Below are positions 1 to 7,742 of a DNA stretch of 64,000 nt, piece after piece (position 1 is the first letter of the stretch; each line of letters opens with the position of its first letter). A model generated the notes under the pieces. That model made no database searches and was not told where the DNA came from. It was given only the letters and a program-made list of their open reading frames with translations. Source of the DNA: Spirosoma fluviale (GTDB lineage Bacteria; Bacteroidota; Bacteroidia; Cytophagales; Spirosomataceae); assembly GCF_900230225.1 (NCBI RefSeq), contig NZ_OCNH01000001.1:1798001-1862000 (forward strand), in the 5' to 3' direction. Both the position numbers and the translations under genes were made by a program.

Positions 1-811
1 TGATCGGCCGCCAGCCTTTGGGAACGTACGAAACGTCGAACCACTTTGTCGAACCCGCTGTCCCCAAATCGACCGGTGGGGCGGGTCTGTTGGCCGTGTT
101 AGTGGATGGTCGGCGGTTGAGGCTGTTGATATAGGTCGTGTCTTTGTTTTTCTCGATGGTGGTTTTCAGTGCCGGAAACTCAGCCAGTCCTGCTTCGCTC
201 GTCCAGGCTTCGATGGGCGTACCGCCAACACTGGCGTTGATGATGCCCACCGGTATGTTATATTTTTGATGGATTTTCTTCGCAAAAAAGTAAGCCACCG
301 CCGAAAACGGCCTGACGTCTTCGCCCACGGCTGATTTCCATTGCCCATTCGGAATATCGGCTTGTGGCCCTTGCAGGTTTGTCAGCGTAGGTACCCAGAA
401 TTGCCGAATCTGGGGGAAGTTGGCCGTCTTGATTTCGTCGGCGTAGGTTACGTCATGAATGTTGAGCTGGTGGACCATGTTGCTCTGCCCACTGCAAAAC
501 CACACGTCACCAATCAGAATATCCTTGAGCGTGATGGTAGAACTCCCGGCAATATCCATCGTATAGGGACCACCGGCGGGCATTGGCGGCAACGTTATCT
601 GCCACTTCCCACTGGCATCGGTCGCGGCTTTATAGGTTTTGTTTTTAAAGCGAACGGCAATTTTTTCGCCTGGTTTGGCCCACCCCCACACCTTCAGGCT
701 GGCGTCGCGCTGGAGCACCATGCCGTCGTTGATCAATTTGGGTAAACGGATCTGGGCTTGTGCAATGATGTTGGTAGACAGAAGCAGACATAGTAGGAGT
801 AAGCGTTTCAT
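1..811 (-). CDS. Sialate O-acetylesterase / SGNH esterase, 3' part cut by window edge
   Basis: About 270 N-terminal residues are visible; the frame runs off the left edge without a stop, so the C-terminal part is missing. The ATG at 809-811 is followed by a signal peptide (MKRLLLLCLLLSTNIIAQAQ), which fixes the start and implies export. Residues 21 to about 100 form a beta-rich N-terminal domain (RLPKLINDGMVLQRD), then the SGNH motif GQSNM carries the nucleophile serine at about residue 110. A conserved GGTPIEAWTS follows near residue 205. This is the layout of the sialate O-acetylesterase family (DUF303/SASA), whose members deacetylate sialic acids or plant xylan. The neighbour upstream on the same strand is a GH115 alpha-glucuronidase, so acetylated glucuronoxylan is the more likely substrate (inference). 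The two genes are 255 bp apart with a large hairpin between them. Confidence 0.9.
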   Translation of the reverse strand, partial: MKRLLLLCLLLSTNIIAQAQIRLPKLINDGMVLQRDASLKVWGWAKPGEKIAVRFKNKTYKAATDASGKWQITLPPMPAGGPYTMDIAGSSTITLKDILIGDVWFCSGQSNMVHQLNIHDVTYADEIKTANFPQIRQFWVPTLTNLQGPQADIPNGQWKSAVGEDVRPFSAVAYFFAKKIHQKYNIPVGIINASVGGTPIEAWTSEAGLAEFPALKTTIEKNKDTTYINSLNRRPSTNTANRPAPPVDLGTAGSTKWFDVSYVPKGWRPI

Positions 812-880
812 TGGAGATTTAATAATTTGTTAAGCTACGATTAACGTGAATACTTTAAGGTCAAATAGTTAATCGGTTGT

Positions 881-1006
881 GGTTTTTGTCATCCCGAGGC
901 ACGACCGGGCCGCCGGAGCGGGGATCTTCGGGTGAGGGCGATTACACTCAAGCTACCGAAGATCCCCGCTCCGGCGGCCCGGTCGTGCCTCGGGATGACA
1001 AAAACC
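881..1006. repeat. Perfect 51-bp inverted repeat with 24-nt loop
   Basis: Arms 881-931 and 956-1006 are exact reverse complements, enclosing a 24-nt loop (932-955) in which GTGAG and CTCA can pair further. The stem is about 70% GC in its middle and A/T at its ends (GGTTTTTGTC / GACAAAAACC). It sits between the GH115 stop (1067) and the esterase start (811), both on the minus strand. On either strand the stem would end in a short T-rich tract, so it can act as a terminator or block 3' exonucleases. Its size is far above that of a normal terminator and suggests a REP-like or MITE-like element. Confidence 0.9.
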
Positions 1007-1066
1007 GAGTTTTGTTTAATTTTAAAAAAGCACTATACACGTTAGTCAGTAATAGTGCAATCCAGG

Positions 1067-3619
1067 TTATTTGCCGGGCATTGGTCCGGGCGTTTCATCA
1101 GGCCCGAGGTAACGGGGGGCCAGATCGCCGAAATCCAGCACCAGTTTTTGCAGCACCACAGCGGGACTCACCATCCAGAATTTCACAGTATGTTTTCCGG
1201 CCGTGGCGATTTTATGTTTGGTGGATTTGATAATGATGTTCTCTGCTGCCCATTTATTCCAGATGCCTTTGTCGCTTGTTTTATCCTCTTTGTTAAGGCT
1301 GATAATCTGCGGGGCTTCATCGTCTACCGAGATAGCGTATTGCAGCCCATTCTCCGACGCGAAGAAGTTTAACGTGGGTGAAAAGTAAGCATTGATCGAA
1401 AACTCCCCATCGCTATACGTCTGAATATCATATTCCAGATGGGGTGAATTCCCTCCCTGTTTCTGCTCATTGGCCGTCACCGGAAATGGCGTGATCGCCG
1501 AGCCCGTCCTACCATGATCGGGGAGTACTTTCCAGGTGATGCCGTTGGTGTTGATGGCCCTCGTAAAATGGTCGGCTTCCATGGAAATCCCCTTTTTCGC
1601 CACCTGATGAAAGCTGGAGCCTACTGCTTTTGGGCCGTTTACCCGGTTCACCTGCAGCGCATCAACATCTTTGGGAGCAACCGCCGAATCGGCGGACAGG
1701 TAGTTGACGGACGGCATTTTCTGACGTTCTGGCTGTTGCCAGTAGGTATACCCAATGTGGGTCTGGCTCATCAGGTGATTCCACTTGCCGTTGTTGAGCT
1801 GGTGGTATTGCTGTGTGATCAACGAGTCGTTGGCATACCGCGCTTTAACGTTATCGGCGTACCCATTGGTCGTGCTCCATTTGTTTCGATAGGCGTGCTT
1901 GTTCAGGGCGACGTTGTAGTACATGTCGTTCAGGTTGGCGCAGGCCTTTATGGGGTGTAACACCAACTGAAAGTACGCGTCTTTGTAAGCGGCAGGTAAT
2001 TCGTTGTTGATCTGCTCGGCTTTTTTCAGGAGTTCGGTATACTCGCCAACGACGGTTTGCCACTCGTCCAGGCTGGGGTAGGTGTTGGCGTCGAGCAGTT
2101 CGGGCTTCCGGCGGGCGTTGTATTTGGCGTACCGGGCCAGCAAATAGGCGATGTCTTTGGCGTGTTGATTCCCAAACTGAGCAGCCGCCCAGTTTTCCGT
2201 GTAAGCTGTGAGGTCACCGGCATCTATTTTGTCGGGATTCCAGGCAAAGTCCAGAAAGAACGAGATCGGGAACTCCATGGGCTTGAGGTCGCCCACGTTC
2301 ACAATCCAGATGTCGCGCACCTTGTGCTGCCACGCCAGATTCATTTGCTCCCAGATGCGGGGCAGCGGATTGGTATTGAGCCACTTGTAGTTGCGCGGGC
2401 CACCCACATAGTCGAAATGATAATAGATGCCGTAGCCGCCTTTACGCGGTTTTTCGTCGGGCTTAGGCAATTTCCGCAGGTTGCCCCAGTTGTCGTCGCA
2501 GAGCAGGAGGGTCACGTCGTCGGGCACCCGCATGCCTTTGTCATAATACTCCTGTACCTCTTTGTACAACGCCCAGAGCTGCGGGGTTTCGGAAGCCGGT
2601 TTGCCCGTGACTTCGCTGATGATGGTTCGCTGGTCGGTTACGATGCGTTCGAGCAGGGCGGTGGCGGTTTCGCGTGACATGGGCGCATCGCCATCGCCCC
2701 GCATGCCCACGCTTACAATTTTTTCGTTGGTGGCTCGCTTCATTCCGTCGCGCCAGAATTGCCGGAGTTTGTCGGGGTTGGTTTCGTAATTCCACGGACC
2801 GCCCCCCGCCCGTCGCCATTCGTCGTGTGCCCGCATTAGGGGCTCATGGTGCGAGGTGCCAATGACAATGCCGTATTTATCGGCCATGCGGATGTTCAGC
2901 GAATCATCGGCATAAAAGGCGTTGCCCCACATGGCGGGCCAGATGTAGTTGCCCTTCAGGCGAAGAATCAGTTCAAAAACTTTCTCATAAAACCTGTGAT
3001 TGAACCCCCCGAATTTTTCTTTGGTCCAGCCCGAAAGCGCCGGGGCTTCGTCGTTCAGGAAAATGCCCCGATATTTTACGCCGGGGGCATCGGTCAGCGT
3101 TACATTGCTCTTAAGGTAGATTTCCTTCCGCTTTTCGACCGGCACGTCGGCCCACCAGTACCAGGGCGACACGCCCAGTTGTTTAGATAGCTCGAAAACA
3201 CCATAGGCCGTGCCCCGCCGGTCGTTTCCGGCAATGATGAGAGCATTCGTGATGCCTTTAGTCGGGTTCGTCAGGGTTTGCACCAGCGAGGCTTCCCATT
3301 TTCCGCTGATACCCGCCGGGTTGATTTTTTGCTGGGCAATCAGTTGTTTCAAAAAGGACGACTGCTGAAGAGTACCAATGGCTATGACGTTTTTGGGAAT
3401 CTGGCTGATAGTCGTAATAATGGGCAGTTTTGCTCCGGTTACCAGCTCAATATCCTTCTGGAGCAGCGCAGCGGACGTTTTAACGAGTTCTGTTTCATTG
3501 TTATCGACGTAGATCACTGCTGTTGTGACAGCAAACGCTGATTTGTTGGTCAGAAGGCTCTGGGCATGGCTGGTGGTAGAAAAAAGAAGTAAAACTGCCA
3601 GAATCAGGTTAAGTTTCAT
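1067..3619 (-). CDS. Glycoside hydrolase family 115 (xylan alpha-1,2-glucuronidase)
   Basis: 850 residues with a clear signal peptide (MKLNLILAVLLLFSTTSHAQ), so exported to the periplasm or outer surface. The N-terminal third has the alpha/beta domain typical of GH115 (GTAYGVFELSKQLGVSPWYW, residues about 140-160), followed by the barrel region with YRGIFLNDEAPALSGW, RLKGNYIWPAMWGNAF, and GTSHHEPLMRAHDEW, all strongly conserved in the family. The C-terminal part contains the helical and beta-sandwich domains. Family members remove (4-O-methyl)-glucuronic acid from xylan or arabinogalactan and act from inside the polymer. Length agrees with the usual 800-1000 residues. The gene is followed by an acetylesterase and preceded by a LacI-type operator, which supports a small hemicellulose-processing unit. 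Exact substrate cannot be read from sequence alone. Confidence 0.92.
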   Translation of the reverse strand: MKLNLILAVLLLFSTTSHAQSLLTNKSAFAVTTAVIYVDNNETELVKTSAALLQKDIELVTGAKLPIITTISQIPKNVIAIGTLQQSSFLKQLIAQQKINPAGISGKWEASLVQTLTNPTKGITNALIIAGNDRRGTAYGVFELSKQLGVSPWYWWADVPVEKRKEIYLKSNVTLTDAPGVKYRGIFLNDEAPALSGWTKEKFGGFNHRFYEKVFELILRLKGNYIWPAMWGNAFYADDSLNIRMADKYGIVIGTSHHEPLMRAHDEWRRAGGGPWNYETNPDKLRQFWRDGMKRATNEKIVSVGMRGDGDAPMSRETATALLERIVTDQRTIISEVTGKPASETPQLWALYKEVQEYYDKGMRVPDDVTLLLCDDNWGNLRKLPKPDEKPRKGGYGIYYHFDYVGGPRNYKWLNTNPLPRIWEQMNLAWQHKVRDIWIVNVGDLKPMEFPISFFLDFAWNPDKIDAGDLTAYTENWAAAQFGNQHAKDIAYLLARYAKYNARRKPELLDANTYPSLDEWQTVVGEYTELLKKAEQINNELPAAYKDAYFQLVLHPIKACANLNDMYYNVALNKHAYRNKWSTTNGYADNVKARYANDSLITQQYHQLNNGKWNHLMSQTHIGYTYWQQPERQKMPSVNYLSADSAVAPKDVDALQVNRVNGPKAVGSSFHQVAKKGISMEADHFTRAINTNGITWKVLPDHGRTGSAITPFPVTANEQKQGGNSPHLEYDIQTYSDGEFSINAYFSPTLNFFASENGLQYAISVDDEAPQIISLNKEDKTSDKGIWNKWAAENIIIKSTKHKIATAGKHTVKFWMVSPAVVLQKLVLDFGDLAPRYLGPDETPGPMPGK

Positions 3620-4097
3620 GTCTCTGTTGAGTACAAGTAAGCATTTGAGGAGCGTATTAAACGATTGTCATCACTTATTTGCCGTGTTGGTTCGGTCGGT
3701 TTGCCAGCTTATGCAATCGGTTGCATAATTAACACAAAAAACAACTCTAACCTGCTCTTTATAAAAATAAACCTATTTTTTACTGTTTTATCGGGATTTT
3801 CGAAGCTGCTTAATTTCTGAATGGCTTTCCCTTCTGCAGCGTATCGGTTAGGTTAAGGAATAAAGAACTTCTTCAGCCGACTACCCGCGCCACCAACCAC
3901 CAGCAACCGTTTCGCAGCAGACTGTCCGCTTCCTCTTTCAATCACTTCGCTTCCGTTAGGGCTTTTTCCAGGAACGCTGAGCTAACAAAGCCTAAAGCAA
4001 GTTTTATGGTGCTGATTGGTTAGTTAACGTGTATAGCGTGATTTCAAATGTTCCGTTTTAAGGGCAAGTTGTTTAGATTCGGTACTTATTTGCCCGC
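3620..4097. other. 478-bp divergent intergenic region
   Basis: This region separates the GH115 gene (minus) from the DUF2809 gene (plus). Apart from the LacI-type palindrome at 3709-3728 and A/T-rich sequence at 3729-3790 that may hold the GH115 promoter, I see no gene, hairpin or repeat. Short open frames here have no recognisable protein signal. Confidence 0.6.
3709..3728. promoter_or_regulatory. LacI-family-type operator palindrome upstream of GH115
   Basis: The 20-bp palindrome has exact arms TTATGCAA and TTGCATAA around a central TCGG. A CG-centred palindrome with GCAA/TTGC flanks is the classic binding pattern of LacI/GalR-family regulators. It lies about 90 bp upstream of the GH115 start on the minus strand. 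No LacI-family gene is in the window, so the regulator must be elsewhere. The pairing of site and gene is inference. Confidence 0.6.
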
Positions 4098-4538
4098 ATG
4101 AAGCCAGTTAACATGTCCACTCTACCGCCTGCCAATCGAAATCGACTCGTTTATGGATTGCTTGTGCTTTCTACCCTGCTTATGGGACTGGCATCCAGAC
4201 ACTTCTTCGGCGATGTACCGTTCGTTAAACGCTACGCTGGTGATGCGTTATGGGCGCTCATGGTCTATTTTGGATTTGCTTTGCTGTTCAATACCTGGTC
4301 CATAAATGCGCTGGCGCTGGCAACGATTGTATTTTCGTTTGGCATTGAAATCAGCCAATTGTACCACGCTCCCTGGATTGATAGCATCCGGGCTACCCGC
4401 CTGGGCGGGTTAGTGCTGGGGTATGCCTTTGTATGGAGCGACTTGCTTTGTTACAGCGTAGGGGTGCTGGCCGGGGTGGTGCTGGAGACTTATGCACTCC
4501 CAAAGCGCTTTAGGGTTGGCAAAAAAACTGGTTATTAG
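4098..4538 (+). CDS. DUF2809 family small integral membrane protein
   Basis: 146 residues with about four hydrophobic segments (residues 12-32, 45-68, 70-85, 112-135). The conserved stretch ASRHFFGDVPFVKRYAGDAL followed by ALWALMVYFG, FSFGIEISQLY and GYAFVWSDLLCYSVG matches the DUF2809 family, small inner-membrane proteins of unknown role. The ATG is supported by an upstream A/T-rich leader and by the hydrophilic N-terminus before the first membrane segment. The gene stands alone, convergent with the GNAT-nitrilase gene, and its stop codon (4536-4538) lies inside the left arm of a perfect 28-bp inverted repeat. Function is not known. Confidence 0.8.
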   Translation: MKPVNMSTLPPANRNRLVYGLLVLSTLLMGLASRHFFGDVPFVKRYAGDALWALMVYFGFALLFNTWSINALALATIVFSFGIEISQLYHAPWIDSIRATRLGGLVLGYAFVWSDLLCYSVGVLAGVVLETYALPKRFRVGKKTGY

Positions 4539-4598
4539 TTATTAAGTTATTGGTTAATAGATAACTAATGACCAATAACTTAATAACTAATAACCAGT
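4527..4598. repeat. Perfect 28-bp A/T-rich inverted repeat between convergent genes
   Basis: Arms 4527-4554 and 4571-4598 are exact reverse complements with a 16-nt loop. The left arm begins inside the last codons of the DUF2809 gene and the right arm ends 18 bp before the stop of the minus-strand GNAT-nitrilase gene, so it could serve as a bidirectional terminator. The arm is built of near-repeats of ATTAGTTATTAAGTTATTGG, a motif also seen at 7430-7560 and 32155-32200. Confidence 0.85.
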
Positions 4599-4615
4599 CA
4601 ATATCAGACCATAAT

Positions 4616-6214
4616 CTAGTCCGACACAACAATGATCGGCGCAACCTGTTCCGGATCGTTATCGGGCGATGCTTTTTTCTGTTTCATGGCTTTCTTGGCC
4701 GCTTTTTTCAAGGTCACATCGTACAAATCGGTCCGGCGGTCTTTTAAAACCTGTACAGACCCATGTTCGTGCAACTCTTTCAATAAACTCAAATCCACGT
4801 CGGCGATCAGTACCATTTCCGTATTAGTAGTGGCTTCTGCTTTGACGGCATTGGTTGGAAATTGGAAGTCAGAAGGAGTGAACACCGCCGACTGTGCGTA
4901 GTTGATGTCCATATTCTGAACGCGCGGCAGGTTGCCCACACAGCCCGAAATAGCCACGTAGCACTCGTTTTCGATGGCCCTCGCCTGAGCGCAATGCCGA
5001 ACGCGCGAGTAGCCGTTCTGGGTATCGGTCAGGAAGGGTACGAACAGGATTTGCATGCCTTGCTGGGCCAGAATACGCCCCAGTTCCGGGAATTCGACGT
5101 CGTAACAGATCAACATACCAATTTTTCCGCAGTCCGTATCGAAGGCCCGGATTTCATAGCCACCCACCATACCATAGTGTTTGACTTCGTTCGGTGTGAT
5201 GTGAATCTTGCGGTATTCTTCGAACGAGCCGTCGCGTCGGCAGAGGTAAGCCACATTATAAAGTTTGCCATCCGTATCGACGAGGGGCATGCTGCCACCC
5301 ACAATGTTGACATTATATGAAATGGCAAATTCGCAGAGTTTTTCGCGAACGGCTTCCGTAAAGTCGGCTAATTTCCGAATGGCAACGGGCTCCGGCAGAT
5401 CATTGAAGTCGGCCATTAGGGGCGTGTTGAAAAACTCGGGCAGCACCATAAAATCGGCCCGGTAGTCACTGACGGCATTGGCAAAGAATTCAACCTGTTC
5501 CAGAAAGGCATTCAGGTTTTTGAATAAACGCATCTGCCATTGAATAACTCCCAGCCGGATGATCGAATCCGTATGCGGCTTTTTGTCTTTCTCGGCAACG
5601 TAATAAATGTTGATCCACTCCAGCAGTGTCGCGTATTCCTTGGATTCGGAGTCGCCGGGCAGGTAGCCGCGTAACACCTTCCGAACGTGGAAATCGTTCG
5701 ACAGCTGAAACGTGAGGGTTGGGTCATAAATCTCCTTCTGTTTCACCTTGGCGATGTACTCACGCGGGCTCAGTTCATCGGCGTATTTATTATAATTCGG
5801 AATACGTCCTCCGGCCAGAATCCCTTTCAGGTTCAATTGCTCGCAAAGCTCTTTTCGGGCGTCGTACAGGCGTCGGCCAAGGCGAAGGTCGCGGTAATCG
5901 GGGTGAACGAATACCTCAATGCCATACATATAATCCCCATCGTCGGAGTGGGTTTTAAAAGTATAGCCTCCCGTAATTTCATAGTAGGTGTGATTATCAC
6001 CAAACTTGGCATAATTCACCCGGATGGCCAGGGCGATTGCCACTACTTTCCCATCGACCTCTACACAAAACTGCCCCTCCGGAAATATGTTGAGGAGTTT
6101 GGTAATCGAGCTTTTGGGCCAATAATCGCCACCAATACCGCTGTAGACTTCAATCATAACCTCTTTCAGGTCATGGTAGTCTTCTTTCTGTAATGTTCTG
6201 GTTTGAATATGCAT
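4616..6214 (-). CDS. Fusion of GNAT acetyltransferase and carbon-nitrogen hydrolase (YhcX-like)
   Basis: 532 residues in two domains. Residues 1 to about 170 are a GNAT fold with the acetyl-CoA loop region RDLRLGRRLYDARKEL. Residues about 218-510 are a nitrilase-superfamily domain: Glu in VLPEFFN (about 260), Lys in YRKIHITPNE (about 336) and Cys in MLICYDVEFPE (about 370) make up the Glu-Lys-Cys triad. The C-terminus is basic (KKAAKKAMKQKK) and ends in an acidic tail. The fused architecture is known in bacteria (Bacillus YhcX type) but its substrate is not established; the hydrolase half resembles N-carbamoylputrescine or omega-amidases. No signal peptide, so cytosolic. It follows the threonine aldolase gene on the same strand, separated by a strong hairpin, so it is probably transcribed separately. 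Confidence 0.88.
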   Translation of the reverse strand: MHIQTRTLQKEDYHDLKEVMIEVYSGIGGDYWPKSSITKLLNIFPEGQFCVEVDGKVVAIALAIRVNYAKFGDNHTYYEITGGYTFKTHSDDGDYMYGIEVFVHPDYRDLRLGRRLYDARKELCEQLNLKGILAGGRIPNYNKYADELSPREYIAKVKQKEIYDPTLTFQLSNDFHVRKVLRGYLPGDSESKEYATLLEWINIYYVAEKDKKPHTDSIIRLGVIQWQMRLFKNLNAFLEQVEFFANAVSDYRADFMVLPEFFNTPLMADFNDLPEPVAIRKLADFTEAVREKLCEFAISYNVNIVGGSMPLVDTDGKLYNVAYLCRRDGSFEEYRKIHITPNEVKHYGMVGGYEIRAFDTDCGKIGMLICYDVEFPELGRILAQQGMQILFVPFLTDTQNGYSRVRHCAQARAIENECYVAISGCVGNLPRVQNMDINYAQSAVFTPSDFQFPTNAVKAEATTNTEMVLIADVDLSLLKELHEHGSVQVLKDRRTDLYDVTLKKAAKKAMKQKKASPDNDPEQVAPIIVVSD

Positions 6215-6224
6215 AGTTTGTCAT

Positions 6225-6329
6225 AACCGGGATTGATGTGATTTTCCTGACTGACTATGATCTTGCTTTCGGAGAAAGCTAAACAGTGAAAAATCATAGT
6301 CAGTCAGGAAAATCACATCAATTCCGGTT
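6225..6329. repeat. 37-bp inverted repeat with one mismatch and a nested hairpin
   Basis: Arms 6225-6261 and 6293-6329 are reverse complements with a single mismatch (AACCGG followed by G in one arm and A in the other). The 31-nt loop contains a second hairpin GCTTTC-GGA-GAAAGC. The right arm overlaps the last codons of the threonine aldolase gene and the left arm ends 10 bp before the start of the GNAT-nitrilase gene. It probably terminates aldolase transcription or protects its mRNA 3' end. Confidence 0.85.
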
Positions 6330-7337
6330 CAGGATTGTTTCCATCTCTATCAGCATCTCGTCGGTAAAGTCGAGGTGGGTTACGAACCGCACCAGATGTT
6401 TTCCGAAAGCGACACTGCGGATGCCTTTTGTTTCCAATGTTTTAACATAATCGGCCGCCAGTATGGTTTCGGGTAATTTGAAAATGACAATATTCGTATC
6501 AATCGGGAGAATATCCTCCACTTCGGGCAGGCGTTCGAGTATGGCCCCAATTTTACGAGCGCGGGAATGGTCCAGTTTCAACCGGTCGATGTGGTGATCG
6601 AGGGCGTAGATGCCCGCTGCGGCCAGAAACCCGGCCTGCCGCCAGCCGCCACCCATCAACTTACGGAAGCGTCGTGCCTGCTGGATAAAATCGGCTTTGC
6701 CAAGCAGCAATGACCCTACCGGGCAACCCAATCCCTTTGACAAACAAATACTGATCGAATCGAATAGCTGGCCGTAAGCCCCCGTTGGTTCGCCGGTTTC
6801 AACCAGGGCGTTGTACAGCCGGGCACCGTCTAAGTGTAGAATAAGCCCATGTTCATCGCACACTTTTCGAATAGCGGCAATTTGGGGAACGGTATAATAG
6901 CAGCCCCCGCCCTTGTTGATCGTATTTTCAAGCACAACCAGTCTCGACAACGGTTTGTGCGAGTCGGCCGGATTGTAGATGTAATCACGAATAAGTGCCG
7001 GGGTGAGTTTACCCCGTTCGCCGTGTGCCAGGCTCACCGAAGCCAGTGCATTCACCGAGATCCCCCCGCCTTCATACTGGTAGACGTGGGATAAATAATC
7101 GCAGATGACATCATCGCCGGGGCGGGTATGGGTACGGATGGCAAGCTGGTTGGTCATGGTACCCGACGCACAAAACAGCGCTGCTTCCATGCCAAACAAA
7201 GAAGCGGCCTGTGTTTCGAGGGCAATTACTGTTGGGTCGTCGCCAAGGACATCGTCACCAAGTTGGGCTGAAAACATGGCCTCGCGCATGGCGGGCGTGG
7301 GTTGTGTAACGGTATCGCTACGCAGATCAATAATCAT
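6318..7337 (-). CDS. ltaE: Low-specificity L-threonine aldolase
   Basis: 339 residues of the PLP fold-type I threonine aldolase family, which cleaves L-threonine or L-allo-threonine to glycine and acetaldehyde. The N-terminus begins directly with the family signature DLRSDTVTQPTPAMREAM, fixing the start. Other landmarks are GDDVLGDDPT (about 27-37), FCASGTMTNQLA (about 54-65), LHLDGARLYNA (about 168-178) and the PLP-lysine motif SKGLGCPVGSLL (about 198). Length is normal. No signal peptide, cytosolic. It is a single gene reading away from the OmpA cassette. A 15-bp palindrome lies 15 bp upstream of the start. Confidence 0.93.
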   Translation of the reverse strand: MIIDLRSDTVTQPTPAMREAMFSAQLGDDVLGDDPTVIALETQAASLFGMEAALFCASGTMTNQLAIRTHTRPGDDVICDYLSHVYQYEGGGISVNALASVSLAHGERGKLTPALIRDYIYNPADSHKPLSRLVVLENTINKGGGCYYTVPQIAAIRKVCDEHGLILHLDGARLYNALVETGEPTGAYGQLFDSISICLSKGLGCPVGSLLLGKADFIQQARRFRKLMGGGWRQAGFLAAAGIYALDHHIDRLKLDHSRARKIGAILERLPEVEDILPIDTNIVIFKLPETILAADYVKTLETKGIRSVAFGKHLVRFVTHLDFTDEMLIEMETILNRN

Positions 7338-7742
7338 TTATCGACAATCAGGCTGTTTAAAACAGCAAGTTAACGCCATCCGACAGTAGTTTGGGAGCAT
7401 CGGTGATTTTTTAGGTACTGGCTGCCGGTTAGTAAGTCATTCGTCATTGGTTGCTGGTTATTAAGTCATTCGTTATTAAGTTATTAGTGAATGGGTCATT
7501 AGATGTTGGTCATTGAGTTTATGAAGCAGTTAGTATCCAGTTATGCAATAATCAATAACTGTTAATCAATCTTAGGTCATCCGGAGGATTTCTGGAAAGG
7601 ATTCAGGACATAAATGTGCCCAATAGGGGTGATAATCTTGCTTTTGCATCACTTACAATTATTTTTGGGTAACCTTTCTCACCCAAAGCTGTCTCAGTCT
7701 GTACGATAACTACTGTATAAGTACTAACCTACAGCCCTTATT
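7338..7742. other. 405-bp divergent intergenic region with degenerate A/T repeats
   Basis: It separates the aldolase (minus) and the OmpA gene (plus). Positions about 7430-7560 hold degenerate direct repeats built from AAGTCATTCGTTATTAAGTT and GTCATTGGTT-like words, related to the inverted repeat at 4527-4598. The last 100 bp are A/T-rich and probably hold the OmpA promoter, but I see no clear TAnnTTTG box. No gene is supported here. Confidence 0.55.
7352..7366. promoter_or_regulatory. 15-bp palindrome upstream of threonine aldolase
   Basis: GCTGTTT and AAACAGC flank a single A. It is 15 bp upstream of the aldolase ATG on the minus strand, where it would overlap the leader of the mRNA. It could be a repressor site or a chance palindrome. 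Confidence 0.3.

Noticed and set aside
2057..2677. 206-codon open frame on the plus strand
   Set aside because: It lies fully inside the GH115 gene in the opposite direction, has low-complexity Val/Gly-rich sequence and no domain; GH115 is certain.
3525..3728. Plus-strand 67-codon frame upstream of GH115
   Set aside because: It overlaps the GH115 signal peptide region and the LacI-type operator; no protein features.
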